DNA from: Flavobacterium piscis
GTDB taxonomy: Bacteria; Bacteroidota; Bacteroidia; Flavobacteriales; Flavobacteriaceae
Length of the DNA: 64,000 nucleotides
Assembly (NCBI RefSeq): GCF_001686925.1
Contig: NZ_LVEN01000050.1
Span: forward strand, 152,265 to 216,264
Direction of reading: 5' to 3'
Shown piece after piece: positions 57,622 to 64,000 of the stretch (position 1 is the first letter of the stretch; each line of letters begins with the position of its first letter). The notes beneath the pieces were generated by a model that ran no database searches, was not told where the DNA came from, and saw nothing but the letters and a program-made list of their open reading frames with translations. The position numbers and the translations under genes are program-made.

Positions 57622-57963
57622 TTATTTTGCTGCAGGAGTTGCCGGAGCAGGTGTTTGTTGAGCTGGAGCAGCAGGTGTGCTAGCAGCAGGAACTTCAGAT
57701 TTGTCAATAATTTTAGAGTCAGTATCACTTAATGATCCTGTAAAACTTAAACTTGAAAGCAAGATTAAAGCAATCAAAATAGTAGCTAATGTCCAGGTAC
57801 TTTTATCTAAAAAGTCAGTTGTTTTTTGTACTCCACCTAACATTTGAGTTCCACTAATTGTAGACGACAATCCGCCTCCTTTAGGGTTTTGAACCATGAT
57901 TACTACGATCAATAGAAAACAAACTATTGTGATTAAAACTAAAAAAATTGAAAATGTGCTCAT
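57622..57963 (-). CDS. secG: Preprotein translocase subunit SecG
   Basis: SecG assists the SecYEG channel. The 113-residue product has two membrane segments (IFLVLITIVCFLLIVVIMV and WTLATILIALILLSSLSF) and the cytoplasmic loop QNPKGGGLSSTISGTQMLGGVQKTTDFLDKSTW, the family signature. The C-terminus is an Ala/Pro-rich tail of about 25 residues (PAASTPAAPAQQTPAPATPAAK), longer than in many homologues. It is 3 bases from the TPR gene and likely in one operon with it. Confidence 0.95.
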   Translation of the reverse strand: MSTFSIFLVLITIVCFLLIVVIMVQNPKGGGLSSTISGTQMLGGVQKTTDFLDKSTWTLATILIALILLSSLSFTGSLSDTDSKIIDKSEVPAASTPAAPAQQTPAPATPAAK

Positions 57964-57966
57964 TGC

Positions 57967-59592
57967 TTAATTATTATTGTTATTTTGTTGTAAAATCTTG
58001 ATATCCGAAATACGGTCTGCAAAGAAACTAATTTTTTCTGGATATTTCAAAATTAATATTTCATATGCTTGTATTGCTTTTGTATATTTTTTTTGTTCCA
58101 AATATACTCTGGCTAAAGTCTCTGTCATTAAGTAAGAATTATCTTCTTTATTAATGTCGAATTGTACCGCAGGTGTTATTACAGTTTGTTTTATAGGAGA
58201 TATTTTGGGATTGGTCTCTATAAATTTATCTATTATTTCTGCCTTTTTCTTTTTCTCAGGATCAATTATTTTTGCCTCACCTTTTGGTTGTACTGCTTTT
58301 TGAGTTTGTTTTGCCTCCTGAGGACCTTCTTCTGTCCTGTCTATTGGTTCTGTTCGGGCTAATTGAAGCCATTCCTGAAACGAATGTTTTTCATTAACAG
58401 AAAAATCAAGTGGTTTTCCTATTTCAAGGTTTTCCGTTGCAATTTTTACATTTTCCTGAATTTCAATTTTAGGTTCATCAATAATTTTTGGCTCTTCAAA
58501 AACCACGGAGTTCGCTTCTTTGATCGAATTCAATATCGATTGCTCAATAGGATCAACTCTTACTGCGGGAATTTCCGGCTCTGTTATTTCCTCTTCTTCT
58601 ACTATTTCTTCAAAAAATGTTGGAGTATGTTCTTTAACCGAAGTTAAAATTGGCTCCTCAACAATGAGTTCTTCTTTTTGCTCCTCGATTGTAGCTTCTT
58701 CAAAAGTTATATTCGAAACTTCTTTTATAGATTCTAAGATAGACTGCTCAAAAACCGGATCAATTGGTTTTTCTTCAGTTTTTGCAGATTCTTCAAAAGT
58801 GGTTGGTGCTACTTCCTTAAATGTGTCTAAAATAGATTGCTCAGTAATCGGTTCAATTGGTTGCTCTTCAATTTTTACCGGTTCTTCAAAAGTGGTTGGT
58901 GCTACTTCTTTAAAGGTATCAAGAATTGCCTGCTCAGTAATTGTAATTGGTTCTGTAATTGGCTCTACTTTAATCTCTTCGGTTTTTACCGGTTCTTCAG
59001 TAGCAGGTACTACTTCTTTAAATGAATTTAGAATCGCTTGTTCATCAATTATTTCAATTGGCTTTTCTTCACTATTTACTTGTTCTTCAACAGTATTTGG
59101 TGTTACTTCTTTAAAAGAATTTAGAATCGCTTGTTCATCAATTATTTCAATTGGTTTTTCTTCTGTTGCTGTCGGCTCTGTAAAAGTAGCATTAGTTGCT
59201 CCTTTTATAGAATTCAAAATCGATTGTTCAATTGGATCAATTCGAACTTCAGTTGCTTTTTTAATTTCTTCAAAAGATACAATTTCGCTGTCGATTACTT
59301 TTATTTCTAAAAGATCTCTTAATTTTCGATCATAAAGATCATTCTGGATTGAAGTAAAAGTTTCTGAAGTAATAAAATCAAATAAAACAGCGCGATCAGT
59401 TGTGTGAGCGGCCGTTACTTTTAAGGCATAATTATACTTAAAGCTATTTTGATTGTAAAGTCCTTTTAATCGCAATGCTCTCGCACTTTGAAAATACGGA
59501 AATTCATTCAAAACACTTCCTAATGCATCCGCTTGCTTTTCTGTGATAGCATCGGGTTTGTTCATTAAGTAGGTATAATCAGTTACATTCAT
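57967..59592 (-). CDS. TPR-type protein with eight internal EQAIL...FKEV repeats
   Basis: A 541-residue acidic protein. Residues 1-115 form a helical domain (FPYFQSARALRLKGLYNQNSFKYNYAL). Residues 122-375 hold eight degenerate copies of a 30-40-residue unit containing EQ(A/S)IL(N/D/E)(S/T)(F/I)KEV, separated by Glu/Pro/Thr-rich spacers. A C-terminal TPR-like hairpin follows (YLMTETLARVYLEQKKYTKAIQAYEILILKYPEKISFFADRI, about 490-532) and a poly-Asn end. No signal peptide. It lies between lptE and secG, both envelope-biogenesis genes, so it may be part of envelope assembly. I do not know a function. Confidence 0.8.
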   Translation of the reverse strand: MNVTDYTYLMNKPDAITEKQADALGSVLNEFPYFQSARALRLKGLYNQNSFKYNYALKVTAAHTTDRAVLFDFITSETFTSIQNDLYDRKLRDLLEIKVIDSEIVSFEEIKKATEVRIDPIEQSILNSIKGATNATFTEPTATEEKPIEIIDEQAILNSFKEVTPNTVEEQVNSEEKPIEIIDEQAILNSFKEVVPATEEPVKTEEIKVEPITEPITITEQAILDTFKEVAPTTFEEPVKIEEQPIEPITEQSILDTFKEVAPTTFEESAKTEEKPIDPVFEQSILESIKEVSNITFEEATIEEQKEELIVEEPILTSVKEHTPTFFEEIVEEEEITEPEIPAVRVDPIEQSILNSIKEANSVVFEEPKIIDEPKIEIQENVKIATENLEIGKPLDFSVNEKHSFQEWLQLARTEPIDRTEEGPQEAKQTQKAVQPKGEAKIIDPEKKKKAEIIDKFIETNPKISPIKQTVITPAVQFDINKEDNSYLMTETLARVYLEQKKYTKAIQAYEILILKYPEKISFFADRISDIKILQQNNNNN

Positions 59593-59684
59593 TTTTTATT
59601 CTTTTGTTTAATCTTGTTGTTTAACTATTTAGGCATTTAAAAAATCAATTAAACTATATAATCGATTTCAATAAATAAACAATC

Positions 59685-60188
59685 TTACCATTTAGCTAAC
59701 GAATCATTAAAAATATCCTGAGTGATTCTTTCAAAAATAGTCTGAAGTGCTGTATTTAAAGTTGCACCAGTTGGTAAACCAGTTCCCGGGAAATCATAGT
59801 AGAATTCGAATGGTTTTTCGAAATCATCTGTTTCTTTATTTTTATTGGTAAACCTAACATTGATACGAATCGTTAAACGGTTTTGGGCCGCTTGCTGATC
59901 AGCAGTTGCTGTCATTGGAGTCGTTCTGTAATCTACAATTTCTCCTTCATAAACCAGATCACCGCTATTGCTTACTAAGTTAAGGTTGGTTTGATTTTGA
60001 ATTAAATCCTGCAATGCCAAAGTAAATGTTCTGTCAATTCCAGGTTCAATCAAATCAGCATTATTTTGGAAAAAGTTAACCTGAAACGTTTTGGCATCAA
60101 TTTTTCCTGTTCCTGTAAAATTGTAAGGCCCACAGCCGCTTAGCATAAAAAGGCTCATTAAAGCTAATAAAGAATATATTTTTTTCAT
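59685..60188 (-). CDS. lptE: LPS-assembly lipoprotein LptE
   Basis: LptE plugs the LptD barrel that inserts lipopolysaccharide in the outer membrane. The 167-residue lipoprotein (signal KKIYSLLALMSLFMLSGC, Cys 19) has the Bacteroidota LptE pattern GPYNFTGTGKIDAKTFQVNFFQNNA, LTLALQDLIQ-like stretch, GEIVDYRTTPMTATADQQAAQNRLTI and the FERITQDIFNDSLAKW end. It is 92 bases before the TPR gene and 190 bases behind the sigma-54 type activator gene. Low identity to enteric LptE is normal. Confidence 0.9.
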   Translation of the reverse strand: MKKIYSLLALMSLFMLSGCGPYNFTGTGKIDAKTFQVNFFQNNADLIEPGIDRTFTLALQDLIQNQTNLNLVSNSGDLVYEGEIVDYRTTPMTATADQQAAQNRLTIRINVRFTNKNKETDDFEKPFEFYYDFPGTGLPTGATLNTALQTIFERITQDIFNDSLAKW

Positions 60189-60216
60189 AAAATTAATAAG
60201 TAATCAAATTCTAATT

Positions 60217-60372
60217 TTTTAAAATTCCAAATTCCAATTGAAGGAATATTTTTTTCAAATATACTAATTTGAAACCGGGCGTTAGCGAACAGACAAAGCT
60301 ATTTGGAATTTGTTTTTTAGGTTTTAACCTTTCTAAAGTTGGAATTTGGAGTTTTTAAAATTGGAATTTATT
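60217..60372. repeat. ORF-less inverted repeat of the TTGGAATTTGG family
   Basis: TTTAAAATTCCAAATTCCAA near 60219-60238 is largely reverse-complementary to GTTGGAATTTGGAGTTTTTA near 60339-60358. About 100 bases separate them, with no ORF inside. The unit fills most of the gap between the sigma-54 activator gene and lptE. Confidence 0.65.
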
Positions 60373-60377
60373 TATTT

Positions 60378-61634
60378 TTATAAATCGAATTGTTTGATTT
60401 TTCGATATAAAGTTCTTTCCGAAATACCTAACTCATCAGCAGCAGCTTTTCGTTTTCCTTTATTTTTTTCTAATGATTTTTTGATCATTTCGATTTCTTT
60501 TTGTTCTAAACGTAAAACCTCTTCCTCTTCGATGGTTTCGGCAAACAAATAATTATCATCTTGCATTTGATAATTATCTTCGCGCGTCGCAGGCGTCATA
60601 ACAGCAGTTCTGGGTTCTTCTTCAAAATCTATCTCGCTTTCATTTTCCTGAGAACCATATATTTTTTGAATTAAATTAGGGTTGATGTCCTGTACTTTTG
60701 AAGTACCGTTTTTCATCAATTCCAAAGTTAGTTTTTTCAAGTCATTTAGATCGCTTTTCATATCAAAAAGGACTTTGTATAAAATGTCTCTTTCGGTACT
60801 AAAATCACTTTCTTTTTTCTTATCGCTAATTACAGACGGTAAATTAGTGCCTTCAGTTGGTAAATACGATTTTAAAGTGGCCAAAGTAATATCGCGATTA
60901 GTTTCCAGAACAGATATTTGTTCGGCTACATTTCGCAACTGACGAATGTTTCCGTTCCATCTGAATTTTTGCAAAAGCTGAACTGCATCATCATCTAACT
61001 TTAACGGTGGCATTTTATATTTATGCGCAAAATCGGCAACAAATTTTCTGAACAATAAATGAATGTCTTCGTTTCTTTCACGTAAAGGAGGTAGAGTAAT
61101 TTCGACCGTAGTCAAACGATAATATAAATCCTCACGGAATTTTCCTTTTTCAATAGCATTGAATAAGTTTACGTTTGTTGCAGCAACAATTCTCACATTT
61201 GTTTTTTGCACTTGCGAAGAACCTACTTTTATAAACTCTCCATTTTCAAGCACACGAAGCAAACGAACCTGGGTGGTAAGAGGTAATTCGCCTACTTCAT
61301 CCAGAAAAATAGTTCCGCCGTCAGCTACTTCAAAATAACCTTCACGCGTGCTTGTTGCTCCGGTAAAAGCTCCTTTTTCGTGTCCAAAAAGTTCACTGTC
61401 AATGGTTCCTTCCGGAATTGCACCACAGTTTACAGCAATGTATTTTCCATGCTTTCTGTGCGAAAGCGAATGGATTATTCTTGGAATATTTTCTTTACCA
61501 ACACCACTTTCCCCAGTTACCATTACCGAAATATCAGTAGGAGCAACCTGAATGGCTTTTTCGATGGCACGATTTAATTTAGGATCATTTCCAATAATCT
61601 CAAATCGTTGTTTTATTGCTTGAACTGTTTCCAT
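60378..61634 (-). CDS. Sigma-54 type enhancer-binding activator
   Basis: A 418-residue activator with a central AAA+ domain: Walker A GESGVGKE (41-48), the sigma-54 contact loop GAFTGA (88-93), Walker B GTIFLDEVGELPL, and the arginine-finger region FREDLYYRLTTVEI. A Fis-type helix-turn-helix is at the C-terminus (KGKRKAAADELGISERTLYRKIKQF). The N-terminus lacks a receiver or PAS domain, so input must come from another protein or from its level. The Lys after Walker A Gly is present. It is downstream of miaB in the flavobacterial order miaB-activator-lptE. Confidence 0.93.
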   Translation of the reverse strand: METVQAIKQRFEIIGNDPKLNRAIEKAIQVAPTDISVMVTGESGVGKENIPRIIHSLSHRKHGKYIAVNCGAIPEGTIDSELFGHEKGAFTGATSTREGYFEVADGGTIFLDEVGELPLTTQVRLLRVLENGEFIKVGSSQVQKTNVRIVAATNVNLFNAIEKGKFREDLYYRLTTVEITLPPLRERNEDIHLLFRKFVADFAHKYKMPPLKLDDDAVQLLQKFRWNGNIRQLRNVAEQISVLETNRDITLATLKSYLPTEGTNLPSVISDKKKESDFSTERDILYKVLFDMKSDLNDLKKLTLELMKNGTSKVQDINPNLIQKIYGSQENESEIDFEEEPRTAVMTPATREDNYQMQDDNYLFAETIEEEEVLRLEQKEIEMIKKSLEKNKGKRKAAADELGISERTLYRKIKQFDL

Positions 61635-61649
61635 TTATGTTTTTTTATC

Positions 61650-62145
61650 TTTTGCCACAGATTAAATGATTAACTCAGATTCTCTAAATTATAAAATATA
61701 TCTTTTATATTGAAGAGATTTTGTTTGAAAGTTAATAAGTAATCCCAATTCTGAATGTGACAATTTTATATAGTTTAAAATCTGAGCAATATGTTCACTC
61801 GAAAAATCTTTTATTGCTTTTACCTCCAAAACAATATCTTTATTAATTATGAAGTCGGCATAAAATTTATGAGGTAAGATTTTACCTTTGTATTCAATTG
61901 AATATTCCTTTTCTCTTTCAAAGGGAATGTTGTTTTCTCTAAATTCTATTTCCAAAGCATCTTTGTAGACTATTTCTAATAATCCTGGGCCAAGATTCTT
62001 GTGAACCTCCATGCATAATCCAATAATCTTATAAGTCTCTTTTTCTCTATAATACTGCATAAATAAATTGATTTTTTACCATAAAATTAAAAATAAGAAA
62101 AATAATACAAAAAAAATCATTTTAATCATTTTATCTGTGGCAAAA
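61650..62145. repeat. Cassette C: 24-bp inverted repeat enclosing a GxxExxY ORF
   Basis: Arms 61650-61673 (TTTTGCCACAGATTAAATGA...) and 62122-62145 match as reverse complements at 23 of 24 positions. The GxxExxY ORF lies between. The left arm ends 16 bases before the sigma-54 activator start, counted along the minus strand, and the right arm begins 6 bases after the miaB stop. The unit fills the miaB-activator gap, as cassettes A and B do theirs. Confidence 0.85.
61689..62060 (-). CDS. GxxExxY protein, nuclease-like
   Basis: A 123-residue protein of the GxxExxY family, with Gly26-x-x-Glu29-x-x-Tyr32 in LGPGLLEIVYKDAL. The later segment FYADFIINKDIVLEVKAIKDF contains Asp69 and Glu79-Val-Lys81, a D-x9-ExK pattern as in PD-(D/E)xK nucleases, and a C-terminal helix QILNYIKLSHSELGLLINF follows, as in that fold. 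The nuclease relation is inferred from the motif; no activity is established to my knowledge. It is enclosed by an almost perfect 24-bp inverted repeat between miaB and the sigma-54 activator gene and is co-oriented with them. Confidence 0.88.
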   Translation of the reverse strand: MQYYREKETYKIIGLCMEVHKNLGPGLLEIVYKDALEIEFRENNIPFEREKEYSIEYKGKILPHKFYADFIINKDIVLEVKAIKDFSSEHIAQILNYIKLSHSELGLLINFQTKSLQYKRYIL

Positions 62146-62151
62146 AAAAAA

Positions 62152-63597
62152 CTAATTCATTTCACTCAATCCAACCGCTTCACCTTTTAAAGTTCCACTA
62201 GTACAACTCGTAATTTTTACATTTACAAAATCCCCAATTTTATAATTCTCTTTAGGAAAAACAACCGTAATACTTTGAGAATTTCTTCCTGAGAATTCTT
62301 CAGTCGATTTTTTAGACACTTTTTCAACCAAAACTTCAACAACTTGTCCAACGAATTCTTCACTGCGAAACCAGGCGTGTTTTTGTTGTAAATCAACAAT
62401 TTCCTGCAATCTTCTTGCTTTAGTTTCTTCAGGAACATCATCTTCCATTTTTCTTCCGGCCAAAGTTCCCGGTCGTTCAGAATACGAATACATATAACCA
62501 AAATTATATTTCACATATTCCATCAAACTCATCGTGTCCTGGTGATCTTGTTCTGTTTCTGTTGGGAAACCTGCAATCATATCCTGCGAAATCGAAGCAT
62601 CCGGAATAATCGCTTTAATTTTATCAATCAAAGTCATATATTCCTCACGAGTATGCAAACGATTCATTTCTTTTAAAATTCGGTCACTTCCAGACTGAAC
62701 CGGTAAGTGAATATGTTTACAGATATTAGGATATTTAGCAATAACATGTAAAATGCTCTCATGCATATCCTGCGGATTAGAAGTCGAGAATCGAATACGC
62801 ATTTTAGGAAAACCAACAGCAACCATTTCAAGCAATTGATCAAAATCAACCGCTGTCGCTTTTTGCATATCAGATGCGTTTACGAAATCTTTTTTCAAAC
62901 CACCGCCGTACCAAAGGTAACTGTCAACGTTTTGACCTAAAAGTGTAATTTCCTTAAAGCCTTTGTCCCAAAGATCCTGAATTTCCTTCATGATACTCTG
63001 AGGTTCACGGCTACGCTCACGGCCACGCGTAAAGGGCACAACACAAAACGTACACATGTTATCGCAACCACGAGTGATCGAAACCAAAGCAGTGATTCCG
63101 TTGCTCATCAAACGAACTGGCGAAATATCTCCGTACGTTTCCTCTTTCGATAAAATTACATTAATAGCGTCGCGGCCTTCCTCAACCTCTGCCAATAAAT
63201 TCGGCAAATCTTTGTAAGCATCAGGGCCCACAACAAGGTCAACAATTTTTTCTTCTTCCAAAAATTGACTTTTCAAACGTTCTGCCATACAGCCTAAAAC
63301 GCCCACTTTCATTTTTGGGTTAATACGTTTTACCGCATTATATTTCTCCAAACGCTTACGAATAGTCTGTTCTGCCTTGTCCCGAATCGAGCAGGTATTT
63401 ACCAGAACCAAATCAGCGTCTTCAAGAGTTTGTGTAGTGTTATATCCGTTTATCGATAAAATAGAAGCTACGACTTCACTGTCCGAAAAATTCATCGCAC
63501 AACCGTAACTTTCAATAAAAAGTTTTTTTGTATTCTCAGGTTTATTCTCCAAAACAAGACTTTCGCCCTGTTTGCTTTCCTCAATAATCTTTTCCAT
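62152..63597 (-). CDS. miaB: tRNA-2-methylthio-N6-dimethylallyladenosine synthase MiaB
   Basis: MiaB adds the methylthio group to i6A37 of tRNAs reading U-initial codons. The 481-residue sequence has the N-terminal cluster Cys residues in ESYGCAMNFSD (Cys33), VNTCSIRDKAE and GVLGCMAERL, the radical-SAM motif RGCDNMCTFCVVPFTRGRE and a C-terminal TRAM domain (about 405-481). It starts the minus-strand operon; a full promoter lies at 63615-63646. Confidence 0.97.
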   Translation of the reverse strand: MEKIIEESKQGESLVLENKPENTKKLFIESYGCAMNFSDSEVVASILSINGYNTTQTLEDADLVLVNTCSIRDKAEQTIRKRLEKYNAVKRINPKMKVGVLGCMAERLKSQFLEEEKIVDLVVGPDAYKDLPNLLAEVEEGRDAINVILSKEETYGDISPVRLMSNGITALVSITRGCDNMCTFCVVPFTRGRERSREPQSIMKEIQDLWDKGFKEITLLGQNVDSYLWYGGGLKKDFVNASDMQKATAVDFDQLLEMVAVGFPKMRIRFSTSNPQDMHESILHVIAKYPNICKHIHLPVQSGSDRILKEMNRLHTREEYMTLIDKIKAIIPDASISQDMIAGFPTETEQDHQDTMSLMEYVKYNFGYMYSYSERPGTLAGRKMEDDVPEETKARRLQEIVDLQQKHAWFRSEEFVGQVVEVLVEKVSKKSTEEFSGRNSQSITVVFPKENYKIGDFVNVKITSCTSGTLKGEAVGLSEMN

Positions 63598-63614
63598 TGT
63601 ATAATTTCAAAGTG

Positions 63615-63646
63615 CAAAGATAACGTAAATGTGATCAATATGACAA
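63615..63646 (-). promoter_or_regulatory. Promoter of the miaB operon
   Basis: On the minus strand TTG (63644-63646), 21 bases, TATCTTTG (63615-63622) matches the Flavobacterium consensus fully, 17 bases before the miaB start. Confidence 0.75.
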
Positions 63647-63700
63647 GATGGCAGAGAAAAGATTTTAGATTTTAGAGATAAGATTTTAGATTAAACCAAA

Positions 63701-64000
63701 GCTTTGTGAACTTCTTCTGAAATTTTCAGCTTAAATGAAAACTTAGCGAACTTTGCGTAAAACCTTTGCGAACTCTGCGGTTAAATTTTTCGCCACAGAT
63801 TAAAAAATAAAAAATGATTCTCAAAGCTTTGTGAACTTAGCCTGAAATTTTCAGCTCAATCTAACTTAGCGAACTTTGCGTAAAACCTTAGCGAACTCTG
63901 CGGTTAAATTTTTCGCCACAGATTAAAAAATCTAAAAATGATTCTCAAAGCTTTGTGAACTTAGCCTGAAATTTTCAGCTCAATCTAACTTAGCGAACTT
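63701..64000. repeat. Tandem repeat with 124-125-base period, continuing past the window
   Basis: Units beginning GCTTTGTGAACTT start at 63701, 63826 and 63950. Each has TTAGCGAACTTTGCGTAAAA, GCGAACTCTGCGG and TTTTTCGCCACAGATTAAAA. Copies 2 and 3 are nearly identical; copy 1 is more diverged. The GCCACAGATTAAA part is the same motif as in the arms of cassette C. Confidence 0.9.

Larger units (their letters stand above)
63598..64000. other. Noncoding end of the window
   Basis: Upstream of miaB there is the miaB promoter, an ATTTTAGATT repeat (63660-63690) and the tandem repeat from 63701 on. No ORF is present in these 403 bases; what follows lies beyond the window. Confidence 0.6.

Noticed and set aside
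58520..59335. A 271-codon open frame antisense to the TPR-type protein gene
   Set aside because: It arises because the repeated Glu/Ser-rich codons read as Ser/Thr/Ile-rich sequence on the other strand; the sense protein has recognisable domains.
63701..64000. The tandem array as a CRISPR or a coding repeat protein
   Set aside because: The 124-base units are similar over their whole length with no unique spacers, and all frames have stops.

Overview
The window reads as a chromosome segment of a gliding Bacteroidota species, almost certainly family Flavobacteriaceae and most like Flavobacterium. The evidence is gldB and gldC, Bacteroidota-type promoters (TTG, a 17-23 bp spacer, TAnnTTTG), almost no Shine-Dalgarno sequences, an AT-rich composition, a FtsZ of 700 residues and the flavobacterial gene order of the division cluster. 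I see no phage, plasmid, transposase gene, CRISPR array or rRNA. There is one tRNA, tRNA-Arg(TCG).

Layout. 0-2.4 kb: the end of lemA and a DUF2207 membrane protein. 2.7-5.3 kb: an ECF sigma factor, an anti-sigma-like membrane protein and an outer-membrane protein. 5.4-12.8 kb: dnaG, a response regulator, nadE, gldB-gldC, a lipoprotein, engB and an alpha/beta hydrolase. 13.1-29.8 kb: the complete division and cell-wall cluster, mraZ-rsmH-ftsL-ftsI-murE-mraY-(S23-like ORF)-murD-ftsW-murG-murC-ftsQ-ftsA-ftsZ, closed by a strong terminator. 30-41 kb: yqeY, the tRNA, an acyltransferase, an AAA ATPase, yggS, a MocR regulator, a TMEM143/DUF3754 protein, DoxX and a cysteine-cluster protein. 41.5-46.1 kb: an AT-rich patch of unrecognised small genes around an S24-type repressor and its divergent partner. 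46.3-53.3 kb: a LytS/LytR-type two-component system facing an outer-membrane protein gene, a SulP transporter and an AraC/SDR pair. 53.5-63.6 kb, all on the minus strand: miaB, a GxxExxY ORF, a sigma-54 type activator, lptE, a TPR protein, secG, groES, a second S23-like ORF, groEL and a phosphodiesterase.

The most interesting signal is a set of three small-protein cassettes. Each fills the whole gap between two core genes, is transcribed in the same direction as its hosts and is bracketed by repeats. Cassette A (mraY/murD) has a perfect 31-bp inverted repeat around a four-helix-bundle ORF. Cassette B (groES/groEL) has a 26-bp direct repeat and a 16-bp imperfect inverted repeat around a second, divergent four-helix-bundle ORF. 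Cassette C (miaB/sigma-54 activator) has a 24-bp inverted repeat, 23/24 matching, around a GxxExxY ORF with a nuclease-like D...ExK motif. This copies the plan of the intervening sequences of bacterial 23S rRNA, where an S23 ORF sits in the loop of a long stem, but here it lies in protein-coding operons. Several ORF-less inverted repeats of the same dispersed families lie elsewhere, including a nested double inverted repeat behind groEL.

Other regulatory structure: five GTGGT boxes in near-helical phase before mraZ (a probable MraZ operator), a two-copy direct repeat between the LytTR system and its divergent outer-membrane gene, CTGGACT-like boxes near the MocR regulator, and a possible sigma-54 type element before groES. 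Functions come from motifs visible in the translations; no database search was possible.
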